From contig MGPB01000025.1 of the NCBI GenBank assembly GCA_001795455.1, forward strand, positions 1 to 64,000: a stretch of DNA of 64,000 nucleotides, written 5' to 3'. Below the pieces are notes generated by a model, which did not search any database, was not told the origin of the DNA, and saw only the letters and a list, made by a program, of their open reading frames with translations. The position numbers and the translations under genes are program-made. Source of the stretch: Curvibacter sp. GWA2_63_95 (lineage in GTDB: Bacteria > Pseudomonadota > Gammaproteobacteria > Burkholderiales > Burkholderiaceae_C). Shown one piece after another: positions 25,325 through 33,795 of this stretch (position 1 is its first letter; each line of letters opens with the position of its first letter).

Positions 25325-27943
25325 CTATCTTCCTGGCGCCAAGTCTAGCGGGTCTGGGCACCCGCGCGCAGCCAAGTCATGCGCTGATTCCGGGCGGCCA
25401 AAAAAATACCCCTGGAAGGCGTCGCAGCCCATGTCCGCCAGGGCATCGCGCTGGGCCGCGGACTCGACGCCCTCGGCAATCACGTTCAGGCCCAGGCTGT
25501 GGCCCAGTGCCACCACGGTGCGGGCAATCACCGCGTCGTTTGGGTCAGTCAGGACATCGCGCACGAAGGACTGGTCGATTTTGAGCTGCGACAGCGGCAA
25601 GCGCTTGAGGTAGGACAACGAGGAATAGCCGGTACCGAAGTCGTCCAGCGAGAAGCCCACGCCCAAAGCCTGGATGGACGCCATCTTGTGGATGAGGTCT
25701 TCCATGTCATTGACCAGCATGCTCTCGGTGATTTCCAGTTTGAGTTGCGTAGCCGGTGCGCCAGAGTGGCGCAGCGCCGTGTCCACGTTGGAGACAAATT
25801 CGGTCTGTGCCAGTTGCGAGGCGCTCACATTGACCGCCAGAGTCCAGTGGGCGGTGGCGGGCTGCTGGCTCCAGGCCGTCAACTGGGCGCAGGCCGTCTC
25901 CAGCACCCACTGGCCCAGCGGCAAAATCATGCCGGTTTCTTCGGCCAGCCCGATGAACTGCCCCGGTGCCACCAAGCCCCGTGTGGGGTGCTGCCAGCGC
26001 ACCAGGGCTTCTGCCCCCAGGCTACGCCCCTTCTGGTCCACCTGCACCTGGTAGTGCAAGACAAACTCCTCGCGCTGCAGGCCCAGCCGTATTTCTTTGG
26101 ACAGCTCGGCGTGGGTGGCCACGGCGGCCTGCATCACGGGGTCAAAAAAGCGCGCCGTGTTGCGCCCAGCGGCCTTGGCCTGGTACATGGCCACATCGGC
26201 TTTCTTCAGCAGGTCGTCCATGCTCTTGTGGTCTTGCATGAACACCACGATGCCAATGCTGGGGGTGCTGCTGTAGCTGTGCTGGCGCAAGCTATAGGGT
26301 TGCGACAGGGTGTCCAGAATCTTGTGCGCCACCGCTTCGGCATGGGTGGCGGCTTCGCCGACCTGGTGGCTCAGGCCTTCGAGCAAGACCACAAACTCGT
26401 CGCCACCCAGGCGGGCCACACTGTCGCCTTCGCGCACACAGCTGCACAGGCGCGCGGCCACCTGTTGCAGCAACTCGTCGCCCACGTCGTGGCCCAGGGT
26501 GTCGTTGAGCAGTTTGAAGTGGTCCAGGTCCAGGAACATGAGTGCGCCATGCTGCTGCAGCCGCGCGGCGTTGCCCATGGCATGGCGCACCCGGTCCAGC
26601 AGCAGGCGACGGTTGGGCAGCCCGGTCAGCGGGTCGTAAAACGCCAGGCGGCGGATTTCTTCTTCGTCCTGGCGCTGCTGGGTGATGTCACGCAGCAGCA
26701 CCACATAGCTCTTCTGTGAGGCATGGGGTATTTTGGAGAACGACAGGCTGACCGGAAAGCTGGTGCTGCCGTGCCGCTGCGCCCGGGTCTCCAGGGTTTT
26801 GCCACTGTGATCCAGTGCGTCCACTTCGGCCAGCAGCGCCGGGATGTCTGTGGGGCTGGCCAGCCAATCGGAGAGGCGTTTGAGCGGTCCAGGCGCGGTT
26901 GGCAGGTCCAGCATGGCGCCTGCGGCATTGTTGTGGGTCAGGATCTCGCCCAGCGGATTCACGGTGAGCAGACCATCCACCATGCTGTCCAGGATGGCTT
27001 GGCGGTAGCGGCCACCGTCTTCCAGTGCACGCCGGTGGGCCTCCAGTTTTTGCGCATGGCGGGCCCGTTCGATGGCCAGGCCCAGCAGGTAGGCGCTGCG
27101 CTGGATGGCTTGCAGCTCGGCCTCCGATGGCGCGCGCACATGGTGGTAGTAATTGCCAAAGGTGCCCAGGGTGTGACCTTGCGACGATCGGATGGGGATG
27201 GACCAGCATGCCTTGAGCCCGTAGCCCAGTGCGAGCTCGCGAAAGTCGTCCCACAGGGCATCCTTTGCGATGTCGGCCACCAGCACGTCCTTTCCTGTGA
27301 AGGCGGCAGTGCCGCAGGACCCCACCCTCGGGCCGATGGCGACGCCGTCCAGCGCGGCACAGTAGGCTGCAGGCAGGCTGGGTGCGGCGCCGTGACGCAG
27401 GTGTATGCCGTCCTCGTCCAGCAGCAAGACCGAGCATTGCACGTCCGGAAAGGTGGCCTCAAAGTCCCGGATGAAGCTGTGCATGATGTCACTCAGCGTG
27501 GCCTGGCTGACCAGCATCTCCAGCAGCTTGAGTTCGGACCGTGCCTGCTGCTCCAGGTGCCGTTGCTCGGTGATGTCCAGGGTGGTGCCCACCAGGTACT
27601 GTGGCGCGCCCGCGGCATCGAACACCGGGGCCAGCGTCGTGTGCATGCGGCGGCGGTGTACCGCGTCGGCCTGCCACACCAGGTCTTCGCTGCTGAGGGG
27701 CTGGCCCTGGGTGAACGCGACGCGGTCTTGGACAGCAAAATGCGCCATCTGCGCGGGTGTAAAAAACGCGGCGTCTGCACGGGGGGCCAAGGGGGCGTCA
27801 CCCAGCGCCAGGGTGTTGCGCCAAGCCTGGTTCAAAAATAGCACCTCGCCCTGTGCGTTCTTCACAAACAGGGGGACCGGCACCGCGTCCAGCAGTCGCT
27901 GCAGGTCGTCCGGCGGGATGGGGCTGATCGACGGCGCGGGCAT
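25325..27943 (-). CDS. PAS-GAF-PAS-GGDEF-EAL c-di-GMP signalling protein
   Basis: 872-residue soluble protein. Domains in order are PAS (about 15-135), a GAF domain (about 150-315, with GSCGTAAF and SIPIRSSQGHTLGTFGNYY), a second PAS (about 330-450), GGDEF (motif at 513-517) and EAL (645-647). EAL catalytic blocks NVSASQL, EITESM, DDFGTGYSS, KIDQSF and EGVES are intact. There are no transmembrane helices, so it senses a cytoplasmic signal. The ATG at 27943 has no strong ribosome binding site. It lies 31 bases after the chemoreceptor gene and 65 bases before the DctP-like gene, in one likely operon. Confidence 0.9.
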   Translation of the reverse strand: MPAPSISPIPPDDLQRLLDAVPVPLFVKNAQGEVLFLNQAWRNTLALGDAPLAPRADAAFFTPAQMAHFAVQDRVAFTQGQPLSSEDLVWQADAVHRRRMHTTLAPVFDAAGAPQYLVGTTLDITEQRHLEQQARSELKLLEMLVSQATLSDIMHSFIRDFEATFPDVQCSVLLLDEDGIHLRHGAAPSLPAAYCAALDGVAIGPRVGSCGTAAFTGKDVLVADIAKDALWDDFRELALGYGLKACWSIPIRSSQGHTLGTFGNYYHHVRAPSEAELQAIQRSAYLLGLAIERARHAQKLEAHRRALEDGGRYRQAILDSMVDGLLTVNPLGEILTHNNAAGAMLDLPTAPGPLKRLSDWLASPTDIPALLAEVDALDHSGKTLETRAQRHGSTSFPVSLSFSKIPHASQKSYVVLLRDITQQRQDEEEIRRLAFYDPLTGLPNRRLLLDRVRHAMGNAARLQQHGALMFLDLDHFKLLNDTLGHDVGDELLQQVAARLCSCVREGDSVARLGGDEFVVLLEGLSHQVGEAATHAEAVAHKILDTLSQPYSLRQHSYSSTPSIGIVVFMQDHKSMDDLLKKADVAMYQAKAAGRNTARFFDPVMQAAVATHAELSKEIRLGLQREEFVLHYQVQVDQKGRSLGAEALVRWQHPTRGLVAPGQFIGLAEETGMILPLGQWVLETACAQLTAWSQQPATAHWTLAVNVSASQLAQTEFVSNVDTALRHSGAPATQLKLEITESMLVNDMEDLIHKMASIQALGVGFSLDDFGTGYSSLSYLKRLPLSQLKIDQSFVRDVLTDPNDAVIARTVVALGHSLGLNVIAEGVESAAQRDALADMGCDAFQGYFFGRPESAHDLAARGCPDPLDLAPGR

Positions 27944-27974
27944 GGTCAACACTGTAGCCGTGTTGACCCCGTGG

Positions 27975-29534
27975 TCAAGGAAGCTTGAACACTTGCACCG
28001 AACGGGCCAAGGTGGCCGCACTGGCATTCAGCGCCGCAGCCGAGGCCGCCGACTCTTCAACCAGCGCTGCGTTTTGCTGCGTTACCGTGTCCAACTGGGT
28101 GACGGCCTCGTTCACCTGGGCGATGCCAATAGACTGCTCTTTGGTGGCACTGCCGATCAGCTGAATCAGGTCGCCGACTTCTTTCACTGATCGCACCACT
28201 TCGTCAATGGTTTGTCCGGCCCCCGTCATTTGGTGGTAGCCCGAAGAGATCTGCTCGGACGACTGCGCAATCAATTCACGGATCTCCTTGGCCGCCACGG
28301 CGCTGCGCTGCGCCAGGGCACGCACTTCAGATGCCACCACTGCGAAGCCGCGGCCTTGTTCACCCGCCCGAGCGGCTTCGACGGCAGCGTTGAGCGCGAG
28401 GATGTTGGTCTGGAAGGCGATGCCTTCGATGACGCCAATGATGTCGCGCATCTTTCCCGAGGACGCGTCTATGGCCTGCATGGCCTGGCTCACCTGGTGC
28501 ACCGCATTGCCACCCTGGGTGGCTACTTCGGTGCTCTTGGCGCTCTGGTTGGTCACGCGTGCGGCGGTATCCGCGGTTTGTTTGATGGTGCTGGAGATCT
28601 CTTCCATCGATGCGGCGGTTTCCTCCAGGCTGCTGGCCTGGGCTTCGGTGCGCGCGGACAAGTCCATACCGCCTTCGGCAATTTCGGCAGCCGAGCGGGT
28701 GAAGAGTGCAATCTCTCCTCGCACATCCCCCACCACGGCGCGCAGGTTGACCTGGATCTGCCGCAGCGCGCGAATCAAGGTGCCCAGAGGGGGAGGGTAT
28801 TGGCCGTCGACCGTGGTGGTGAGGTTGCAACCCGCTAGGTCATCGGCAAACGCCTCTGCTGTGCCAATGGCGGTGGCAAAGCGCAGTTGAAACCAGGCCA
28901 GCACGCAGCCCGCACCGATGAGCAGGGACACCAGCTGCGCGGCCACGGCTCCCCAGCCCTGCAGGCCCAAAAACTGCGGAATCATGCCCAGCAGGGTCAT
29001 GCCCAGCAGGGCCAGGGCCAGGCGGGTGCTCAGGGTGGTGCGGGTGAGGGCGCCCAGCCAGCCGCGCAGGCCCTTGTAACGCACCTCGCCGCTGCGCAAA
29101 TACATCAGGCTTTTGCCAGCCTGGCTATCGGCGCGCAATTGTGCGTACAGCGCCTCGGCCGCCTGCACGTCCTGGCGGCTGGGCTTGATGCGCACCGACA
29201 TATAGCCTTTGGGTTTGCCGTTTTCCAGGACCGGGGTGACGTTGGCCTGCACCCAGTAGTGGTCGCCGTTCTTGCGGCGGTTTTTGACCAGTGCCGTCCA
29301 AGGCTTGCCGCGGCCGATGGTTTGCCACATGTCCTTGTAGGCCTCGGGGGGCATGTCCGGGTGGCGCACCAGATTGTGGGGCTGGCCAATGAGCTCTTCG
29401 TAGGTGAACCCGCTGGTTTCCACAAAGGCATGGTTGCAGTGGGTAATGATGCCTTTGGTGTCCGTCATGGAGACCAGCATGTGATCGGCGGGGTATTCGT
29501 ACTCCCGTTGGGTCACAGGTAGGTTGTTGCGCAT
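27975..29534 (-). CDS. Aer-like PAS methyl-accepting chemotaxis protein
   Basis: 519 residues. The N-terminal PAS domain (about 15-115) contains [14 protein letters not shown] and [12 protein letters not shown], the Aer pattern that binds FAD and reports redox state. Two membrane helices follow at about 168-216, with no large periplasmic domain. The signalling hairpin tip lies within [28 protein letters not shown]. It probably mediates aerotaxis or energy taxis through CheA/CheW encoded elsewhere. The ATG has AGGGAG upstream. It is the first gene of a minus-strand signalling cluster. Confidence 0.92.
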   Translation of the reverse strand: MRNNLPVTQREYEYPADHMLVSMTDTKGIITHCNHAFVETSGFTYEELIGQPHNLVRHPDMPPEAYKDMWQTIGRGKPWTALVKNRRKNGDHYWVQANVTPVLENGKPKGYMSVRIKPSRQDVQAAEALYAQLRADSQAGKSLMYLRSGEVRYKGLRGWLGALTRTTLSTRLALALLGMTLLGMIPQFLGLQGWGAVAAQLVSLLIGAGCVLAWFQLRFATAIGTAEAFADDLAGCNLTTTVDGQYPPPLGTLIRALRQIQVNLRAVVGDVRGEIALFTRSAAEIAEGGMDLSARTEAQASSLEETAASMEEISSTIKQTADTAARVTNQSAKSTEVATQGGNAVHQVSQAMQAIDASSGKMRDIIGVIEGIAFQTNILALNAAVEAARAGEQGRGFAVVASEVRALAQRSAVAAKEIRELIAQSSEQISSGYHQMTGAGQTIDEVVRSVKEVGDLIQLIGSATKEQSIGIAQVNEAVTQLDTVTQQNAALVEESAASAAALNASAATLARSVQVFKLP

Positions 29535-29747
29535 CAGCTCTTCTCCCTTTGTTTATGGAAAACTTGTATTGATCAACCGTAAAAACATTTAGCAACAAGT
29601 TTGGGCCTGGCGTCAACTCGGATTACGCTGGGCCATGTTGTTTAATTGACTTGAATTAGGCTTGTATTGCGCGCACAAAATACCCGGATCGACCCTGCCG
29701 GATGCTGCAAATGTTTGGGGGCGCTGCGGGTCCAGTATGATTTTTCC

Positions 29748-30257
29748 ATGCAACGCCGTCATTTCCTTCTTGCCCCTTTGGCACTTATCCCGGGAGCCGC
29801 CATGGCCGATAGCCCCAAAGTCCAGTCGCTGGACGACGTGATGCGCTGGCTTGACCGGCTGGAACGTGCCACCCAGGTACAAAGCACCACACCATGGAAA
29901 ATGTCTGCTGTTCTGGAGCACATGGCGCAGAGTGTGGACATGAGCATGGATGGGTTTCCGGAACCCAAGAGCGCACTGTTTCAGTCCACGCTGGGAAGCG
30001 CCGCGTTTGCGGTCTTCCGGCTGCGCGGCAAGATGTCGCATGGGTTGACAGAACCTATTCCCGGGGCGCCAGCTTTGCCACAAGTCGACGATTGGAAGCC
30101 CGGTGCCGCGCGATTGCGCAGCGCGGTGCAGCGTTTTCAGGCGTATGCCGGGCCGCTCAAGCCGCACTTCGCCTATGGCGCACTGAGTCGCGCTGACTTT
30201 GCTTTGGCCCACACTTTGCATATTGCCAATCATCAAGACGAGATTACCGTGGTGTAG
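29748..30257 (+). CDS. DUF1569-family protein with signal peptide
   Basis: 169 residues. The N-terminus MQRRHFLLAPLALIPGAAMA is a Tat-like or Sec signal. The rest matches the DUF1569 (DinB-like four-helix) family: KMSAVLEHMAQSVD, GFPEPKSALFQSTLG and KMSHGLTEPIPG. DinB-like folds often hold a metal through histidines; here His59, His130 and two C-terminal histidines (AHTLHIANH) are candidates. The function is unknown. The preceding 213-base gap, divergent from the chemoreceptor, holds no other visible feature. Confidence 0.8.
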   Translation: MQRRHFLLAPLALIPGAAMADSPKVQSLDDVMRWLDRLERATQVQSTTPWKMSAVLEHMAQSVDMSMDGFPEPKSALFQSTLGSAAFAVFRLRGKMSHGLTEPIPGAPALPQVDDWKPGAARLRSAVQRFQAYAGPLKPHFAYGALSRADFALAHTLHIANHQDEITVV

Positions 30258-30261
30258 GGGC

Positions 30262-31014
30262 TCAGGGGTTGCCGATCGCCAGCACGGCCGTGCGCAGCGC
30301 CTGCCAACCTGCCAACGCTTCAGCGGAGCGGCCCCTTGTGCAGTCCTCTTCCAGGCAATGCGCCTGGGTGCTTAATGCCGGATAACCCAGCATACGCAAC
30401 ACAGATTTGGCGTTATGTGCCAAGTGCCGCAGAGAGACCAGGTCGTGCGCGGCTGCAGCGGTATCCCCGTTGTGCACATCGTGGACAAACTGGGTCAAGC
30501 AGGTGGCCCGGTAGGCCCGGTACAGGGCGCCATCACCCGCGAAATATTCCTCAATCGCCGCCTGCGCATGCGCGCGCGCTGCGTTTGCAGGCAAAGGCTC
30601 CGGTGCTGCAGTTGCGGGGGGCTTGGTAGGGGATGCAGGCGCAAGCCCTTCGTTGATACAAGCCATCAATTGCACGACAGACACCGGCTTGTCCAAAAGG
30701 CACCAAACGTCCATGTGCACCAGTTCTTCGCGTCTGGCGGGGGTCAAGCCTGCGCTGAGCACCACCACGCGCGCCTGCCCACGCAGGGCGGGCTGCTCCT
30801 TCAGGCGTTGCAGCAAGCCCAGCCCGGACTCGCCCGGCATCATGAGGTCGGTCACGATGATCTGAACGGGGCCTTCTTGCAGCACCTGCACGGCGGTACT
30901 CACCCGGTCGCACGTAATGAGGTCCAGCGGCATGTCCTCCAACGCCATTTGCGCAAACCGCCGCAAAGCCGGGTCGTCATCGACCAAAAGGATGCGGGCT
31001 TGTGGAGCGGGCAT
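30262..31014 (-). CDS. Response regulator with C-terminal HPt domain (REC-HPt)
   Basis: 250 residues. The receiver (residues 6-122) has acidic Asp12-Asp14, phosphoacceptor Asp56 in VTDLMMPG, Ser in VVLSAG and Lys109 in LLDKP. A proline-alanine linker (about 125-150) leads to a helical domain with HNAKSVLRMLG, where His200 fits the HPt phosphohistidine position (compare H-x-x-K-G-S). There is no DNA-binding output. It probably acts as a phosphorelay intermediate. ATG 31014 begins two bases after the stop of the HTH-receiver gene, so the two are co-transcribed. Confidence 0.83.
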   Translation of the reverse strand: MPAPQARILLVDDDPALRRFAQMALEDMPLDLITCDRVSTAVQVLQEGPVQIIVTDLMMPGESGLGLLQRLKEQPALRGQARVVVLSAGLTPARREELVHMDVWCLLDKPVSVVQLMACINEGLAPASPTKPPATAAPEPLPANAARAHAQAAIEEYFAGDGALYRAYRATCLTQFVHDVHNGDTAAAAHDLVSLRHLAHNAKSVLRMLGYPALSTQAHCLEEDCTRGRSAEALAGWQALRTAVLAIGNP

Positions 31015-31016
31015 GG

Positions 31017-31682
31017 TTACTGTGCCGGAAGCTTGTTCAGGCACGCACTGAGCAGGCCGGGCAGCTCGACCACCAGCTGCGGCTTGTGCACCACCGCAAT
31101 GCCGTGCAGGGAAAATGCGTAAGGGGTCAGTTGCTGGGCATCCAGTGAGGTCACCACGATGATTTGCATGGCCTGGAACTGCGGCATGGCGCGCAGGCTG
31201 GTAATCAAGGCTGCACCGTCAATGCCGGGGAGCAGGATGTCCACCATCAGCACATCGGGCTGGTATTGCCCGACCATGGCCAGGCCGGAGATGCCATCGC
31301 TGGCCGTTAACAGTTCCACCTGCGGGAACTGTTGACCCAGTAGCAGCTTGATCAGGTTCTGGAAGTGGGCCGAATCCTCGATCAGCAGCACCCTGGGGGC
31401 GCTTCGTCCCGGCGTTGGGGCCGGTCCGGTCCGGTGGCCCGATAAGGTGGGCACCTGGTCCTGGGGGGGGGTGTTGACCCGTTCGCCCTGGCGCCAGCGT
31501 TCGACCGATGTGCGGGAGATGCGCCTGTGGCCACCCGGTGTTTTCCATGCTTCCAGCTCGCCCCGGTCCACCATCAGTTGGACGGAGCGTACCGCCATTC
31601 CCAGCAGGCGCGCTGCTTCCAGCGTGGTGACGTGGTCGTCTGCGGGGACCTTGGAAAGAGAGGACTTGTCTAATTGCATCAT
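31017..31682 (-). CDS. Response regulator with N-terminal excisionase/MerR-like HTH and C-terminal receiver
   Basis: 221 residues. An N-terminal winged helix-turn-helix of the excisionase/MerR type (about 18-64, TTLEAARLLGMAVRSVQ...TPGGHRRISR) is linked by a proline-rich spacer to a receiver (about 96-215). The receiver has Glu102-Asp103, phosphoacceptor Asp148 in MVDILLPG, Thr in VVTSL and Lys in VHKPQ. Most DNA-binding response regulators have the opposite domain order. It probably controls the divergent signalling operon. The start MMQL could be either Met; no clear ribosome site is seen. Confidence 0.83.
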   Translation of the reverse strand: MMQLDKSSLSKVPADDHVTTLEAARLLGMAVRSVQLMVDRGELEAWKTPGGHRRISRTSVERWRQGERVNTPPQDQVPTLSGHRTGPAPTPGRSAPRVLLIEDSAHFQNLIKLLLGQQFPQVELLTASDGISGLAMVGQYQPDVLMVDILLPGIDGAALITSLRAMPQFQAMQIIVVTSLDAQQLTPYAFSLHGIAVVHKPQLVVELPGLLSACLNKLPAQ

Positions 31683-31720
31683 TTAAGTCTACCAAAAACA
31701 TCAACTTTAATAAATATCAA

Positions 31721-31749
31721 TTGTCTTTGATATAAATGATACATATGAT
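31721..31749 (+). promoter_or_regulatory. Candidate sigma-70 promoter of the receiver/HD-GYP operon
   Basis: TTGTCT (31721-31726), a 17-base spacer and TATGAT (31744-31749), 51 bases before the ATG of the receiver gene. It lies in a conspicuously AT-rich intergenic patch (31683-31770) between divergent regulator genes. No transcription data are available. Confidence 0.55.
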
Positions 31750-31800
31750 AGATAATAACTGATACCAACAACGGTGCCGCCGTGCGCGCGGAAATGGCCT

Positions 31801-32166
31801 ATGAAAAAGATTTTGATTGTGGAAGACCATGCTGACATCCGGCGCCTGATCCGCATGACGCTCGAGTTTGACAACTACGAGATTCGCGAGGCCGTGGACG
31901 GGGACTCTGCGCTGGCGATCGCCCAAGAGTTCGAGCCCGACTTGCTGCTGCTGGATGTGATGATGCCCGGCAGCCTCGATGGCCTGGATGTGTGTTCCAT
32001 GGTCAAGCTCCAATACAAGGCGCCCCGCGTGGTCTTGTTGTCCGCCCGCGGGCGCAGTGAGGACTTTGAAGCCGGCATGCACGCGGGAGCCGATGCCTAC
32101 CTGGTCAAGCCCTTCAGCCCGCTGGCCCTGATAGAAACGATCAATGCGCAGTGGGAGGTTGCATGA
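31801..32166 (+). CDS. Single-domain response regulator (REC)
   Basis: 121 residues, a stand-alone CheY-like receiver: acidic pair Glu8-Asp9, phosphoacceptor Asp52 in LLDVMMPG, Ser in LLSARG and Lys in VKPFSP. It has no output domain. The four-base ATGA overlap with the HD-GYP gene makes it functionally a detached receiver for that phosphodiesterase. It closely resembles the receiver at 50793, including a SLDG/ALDG insertion after MMPG and the block DAYLVKPFSP. Confidence 0.9.
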   Translation: MKKILIVEDHADIRRLIRMTLEFDNYEIREAVDGDSALAIAQEFEPDLLLLDVMMPGSLDGLDVCSMVKLQYKAPRVVLLSARGRSEDFEAGMHAGADAYLVKPFSPLALIETINAQWEVA

Positions 32167-32939
32167 CGATGGACGCGTTGACAGGCCTGCCGGATGAGCT
32201 GGGCGGAGGCAACAGTTTTTCGCCGGAGGCCTCCATGCAGATGGAGCGCCTGGTCGGGGATTTTGGGCGCATGTACCGTGAGCGCAACGATGCGCTCAAC
32301 GAGGTGGCACATGCGCACCACGAGGCGCTTTTCCGCTTGTCGCTGGCGGCCGATCTGAAAGACGACGACACCGGCATGCACATCATCCGCATTGGATTTT
32401 TATCGGAGGCACTGGCTTTGCTGATGGGGGAATCACCGGCCAAAGCTGCCATGCTGCGCAAAGCGGCGCCGATGCACGACATAGGCAAGATTGGAATTCC
32501 GGACCGGGTCCTCAAAAAGCCAGGTGCGTTTGACCCGGAGGAACGGGCCATCATGAATGAACACGCCCGCATGGGGGCCGAAATTCTGGGCCGTTCACGC
32601 ATTCCCTTGTTCCAACTGGCCGCCGAGCTGGCCCTGTCACACCACGAGCGCTGGGATGGCAGTGGCTATCCCTCGCAACTTGCAGGATCGGCTATCCCTT
32701 TGTCAGGTCGCATTGTGGCGATTGTGGATTTTTTTGATGCCCTGACCATGGACCGTGTCTACCGTCCAGCCTTGCCGGTCGATGTGGCATTGCCCATGCT
32801 GCTGGCGCAGCGTGGCAAAGCGTTCGACCCGGAGATTGTGGATACATTCATGGCAAACGCGGTCGAACTCAATGCCCTGCGGGAGCGTATCAAAGCCAGC
32901 CATTTGAGTTATTCGGATTTGGTGAATGGAGTCGTTTGA
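32163..32939 (+). CDS. HD-GYP cyclic-di-GMP phosphodiesterase
   Basis: 258 residues. The HD pair is at 105-106 in MHDIGKIGIPDRVL, HHERWDGSGYP places GYP at 168-170, and DFFDALTMDRVYRPA is the conserved third block. These are the metal- and substrate-binding residues of HD-GYP enzymes that cleave c-di-GMP. An N-terminal helix of about 50 residues precedes the catalytic core. It lacks its own receiver, which is encoded by the overlapping upstream gene. ATG 32163 is the start; a GTG at 32151 is less likely. Confidence 0.92.
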   Translation: MTMDALTGLPDELGGGNSFSPEASMQMERLVGDFGRMYRERNDALNEVAHAHHEALFRLSLAADLKDDDTGMHIIRIGFLSEALALLMGESPAKAAMLRKAAPMHDIGKIGIPDRVLKKPGAFDPEERAIMNEHARMGAEILGRSRIPLFQLAAELALSHHERWDGSGYPSQLAGSAIPLSGRIVAIVDFFDALTMDRVYRPALPVDVALPMLLAQRGKAFDPEIVDTFMANAVELNALRERIKASHLSYSDLVNGVV

Positions 32940-33780
32940 GATGGTGAAGATATACGGAACGGAAAGGGGCGCTGCCCTGCCAGTGCCGGCCAAGATGCTT
33001 GGCTGGGTTTGTGCCATGGTCATCGGGTGGGCGGCATCGGGTGCTGCCACGGCGGCCGGTGTGCTGGACCGCGTCAGAGCGAAAGAGACCGTGCGGGTCT
33101 GTATTTGGCCCGATTACTTCGGCGTCAGCCACCGCAACCCCAACACCCAGCAGCTCGAAGGCGTGGACATCGATTTGTCCGTCGAACTGGGGAAAGACCT
33201 CAAGGCCAAGGTGCAGTATGTCGATTCGTCGTTCGCCACGCTGGTCGACGATGTGACCGCAGAGCGCTGCGATGTCGCCATGTTTGCGGTGGGCATGCTG
33301 CCACAGCGCCTGCAACATCTCAAGTTCTCGCGGCCCTATATGCAGAGCGACATCTACGCCATCACCACCAAAAGCAACCGCACGGTGCGCCAATGGTCGG
33401 ACATCGACCAGCCGGGCGTGCTGGTGGGGGTGCAAGGCGGCACCTTCATGGAGCCGGTGATGAAGGCCAAGCTGACACAAGCCGAGATGCTGGTCATCAA
33501 GCCCCCACAGACGCGCGAGCGTGAGTTGGAGGCGGGGCGCATCGATGTTTTCATGACCGATTTTCCCTACAGCCGCCGCTTGCTCAGCAATGCGGACTGG
33601 GCCAAGCTGATTGCCCCCCCCACACCTTTTTCGGTCCTGCCTTACGGGTATGCTGTCAAGCCGGGCGACGAGGCTTGGTTGGCCGTGATTGACGGGTTTG
33701 TGGCGCGTATCAAAAAAGATGGGCGCTTGCGTACCGCCGCCACGCGCCACGGCCTGTTGCCCATCGTGGTGAACGACTGA
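32926..33780 (+). CDS. Family-3 periplasmic solute-binding protein (amino-acid type), kinase-linked
   Basis: 284 residues with a signal peptide (hydrophobic stretch ending ATAA, about residue 43). The SBP_bac_3 fold shows in VRVCIWPDYFGVSHRN, LEGVDIDLSVELGKDLKAKV, RCDVAMFAVGMLPQRLQHLKFSRPY and GVLVGVQGGTFME. No permease or ATPase gene is nearby. It is flanked by HD-GYP and histidine kinase genes in one operon. I infer a ligand-presenting co-receptor for the kinase. ATG 32926 overlaps the HD-GYP stop; ATG 32941 is an alternative. Confidence 0.85.
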   Translation: MESFEMVKIYGTERGAALPVPAKMLGWVCAMVIGWAASGAATAAGVLDRVRAKETVRVCIWPDYFGVSHRNPNTQQLEGVDIDLSVELGKDLKAKVQYVDSSFATLVDDVTAERCDVAMFAVGMLPQRLQHLKFSRPYMQSDIYAITTKSNRTVRQWSDIDQPGVLVGVQGGTFMEPVMKAKLTQAEMLVIKPPQTRERELEAGRIDVFMTDFPYSRRLLSNADWAKLIAPPTPFSVLPYGYAVKPGDEAWLAVIDGFVARIKKDGRLRTAATRHGLLPIVVND

Positions 33781-33795
33781 GATTTTCCCGCACGC

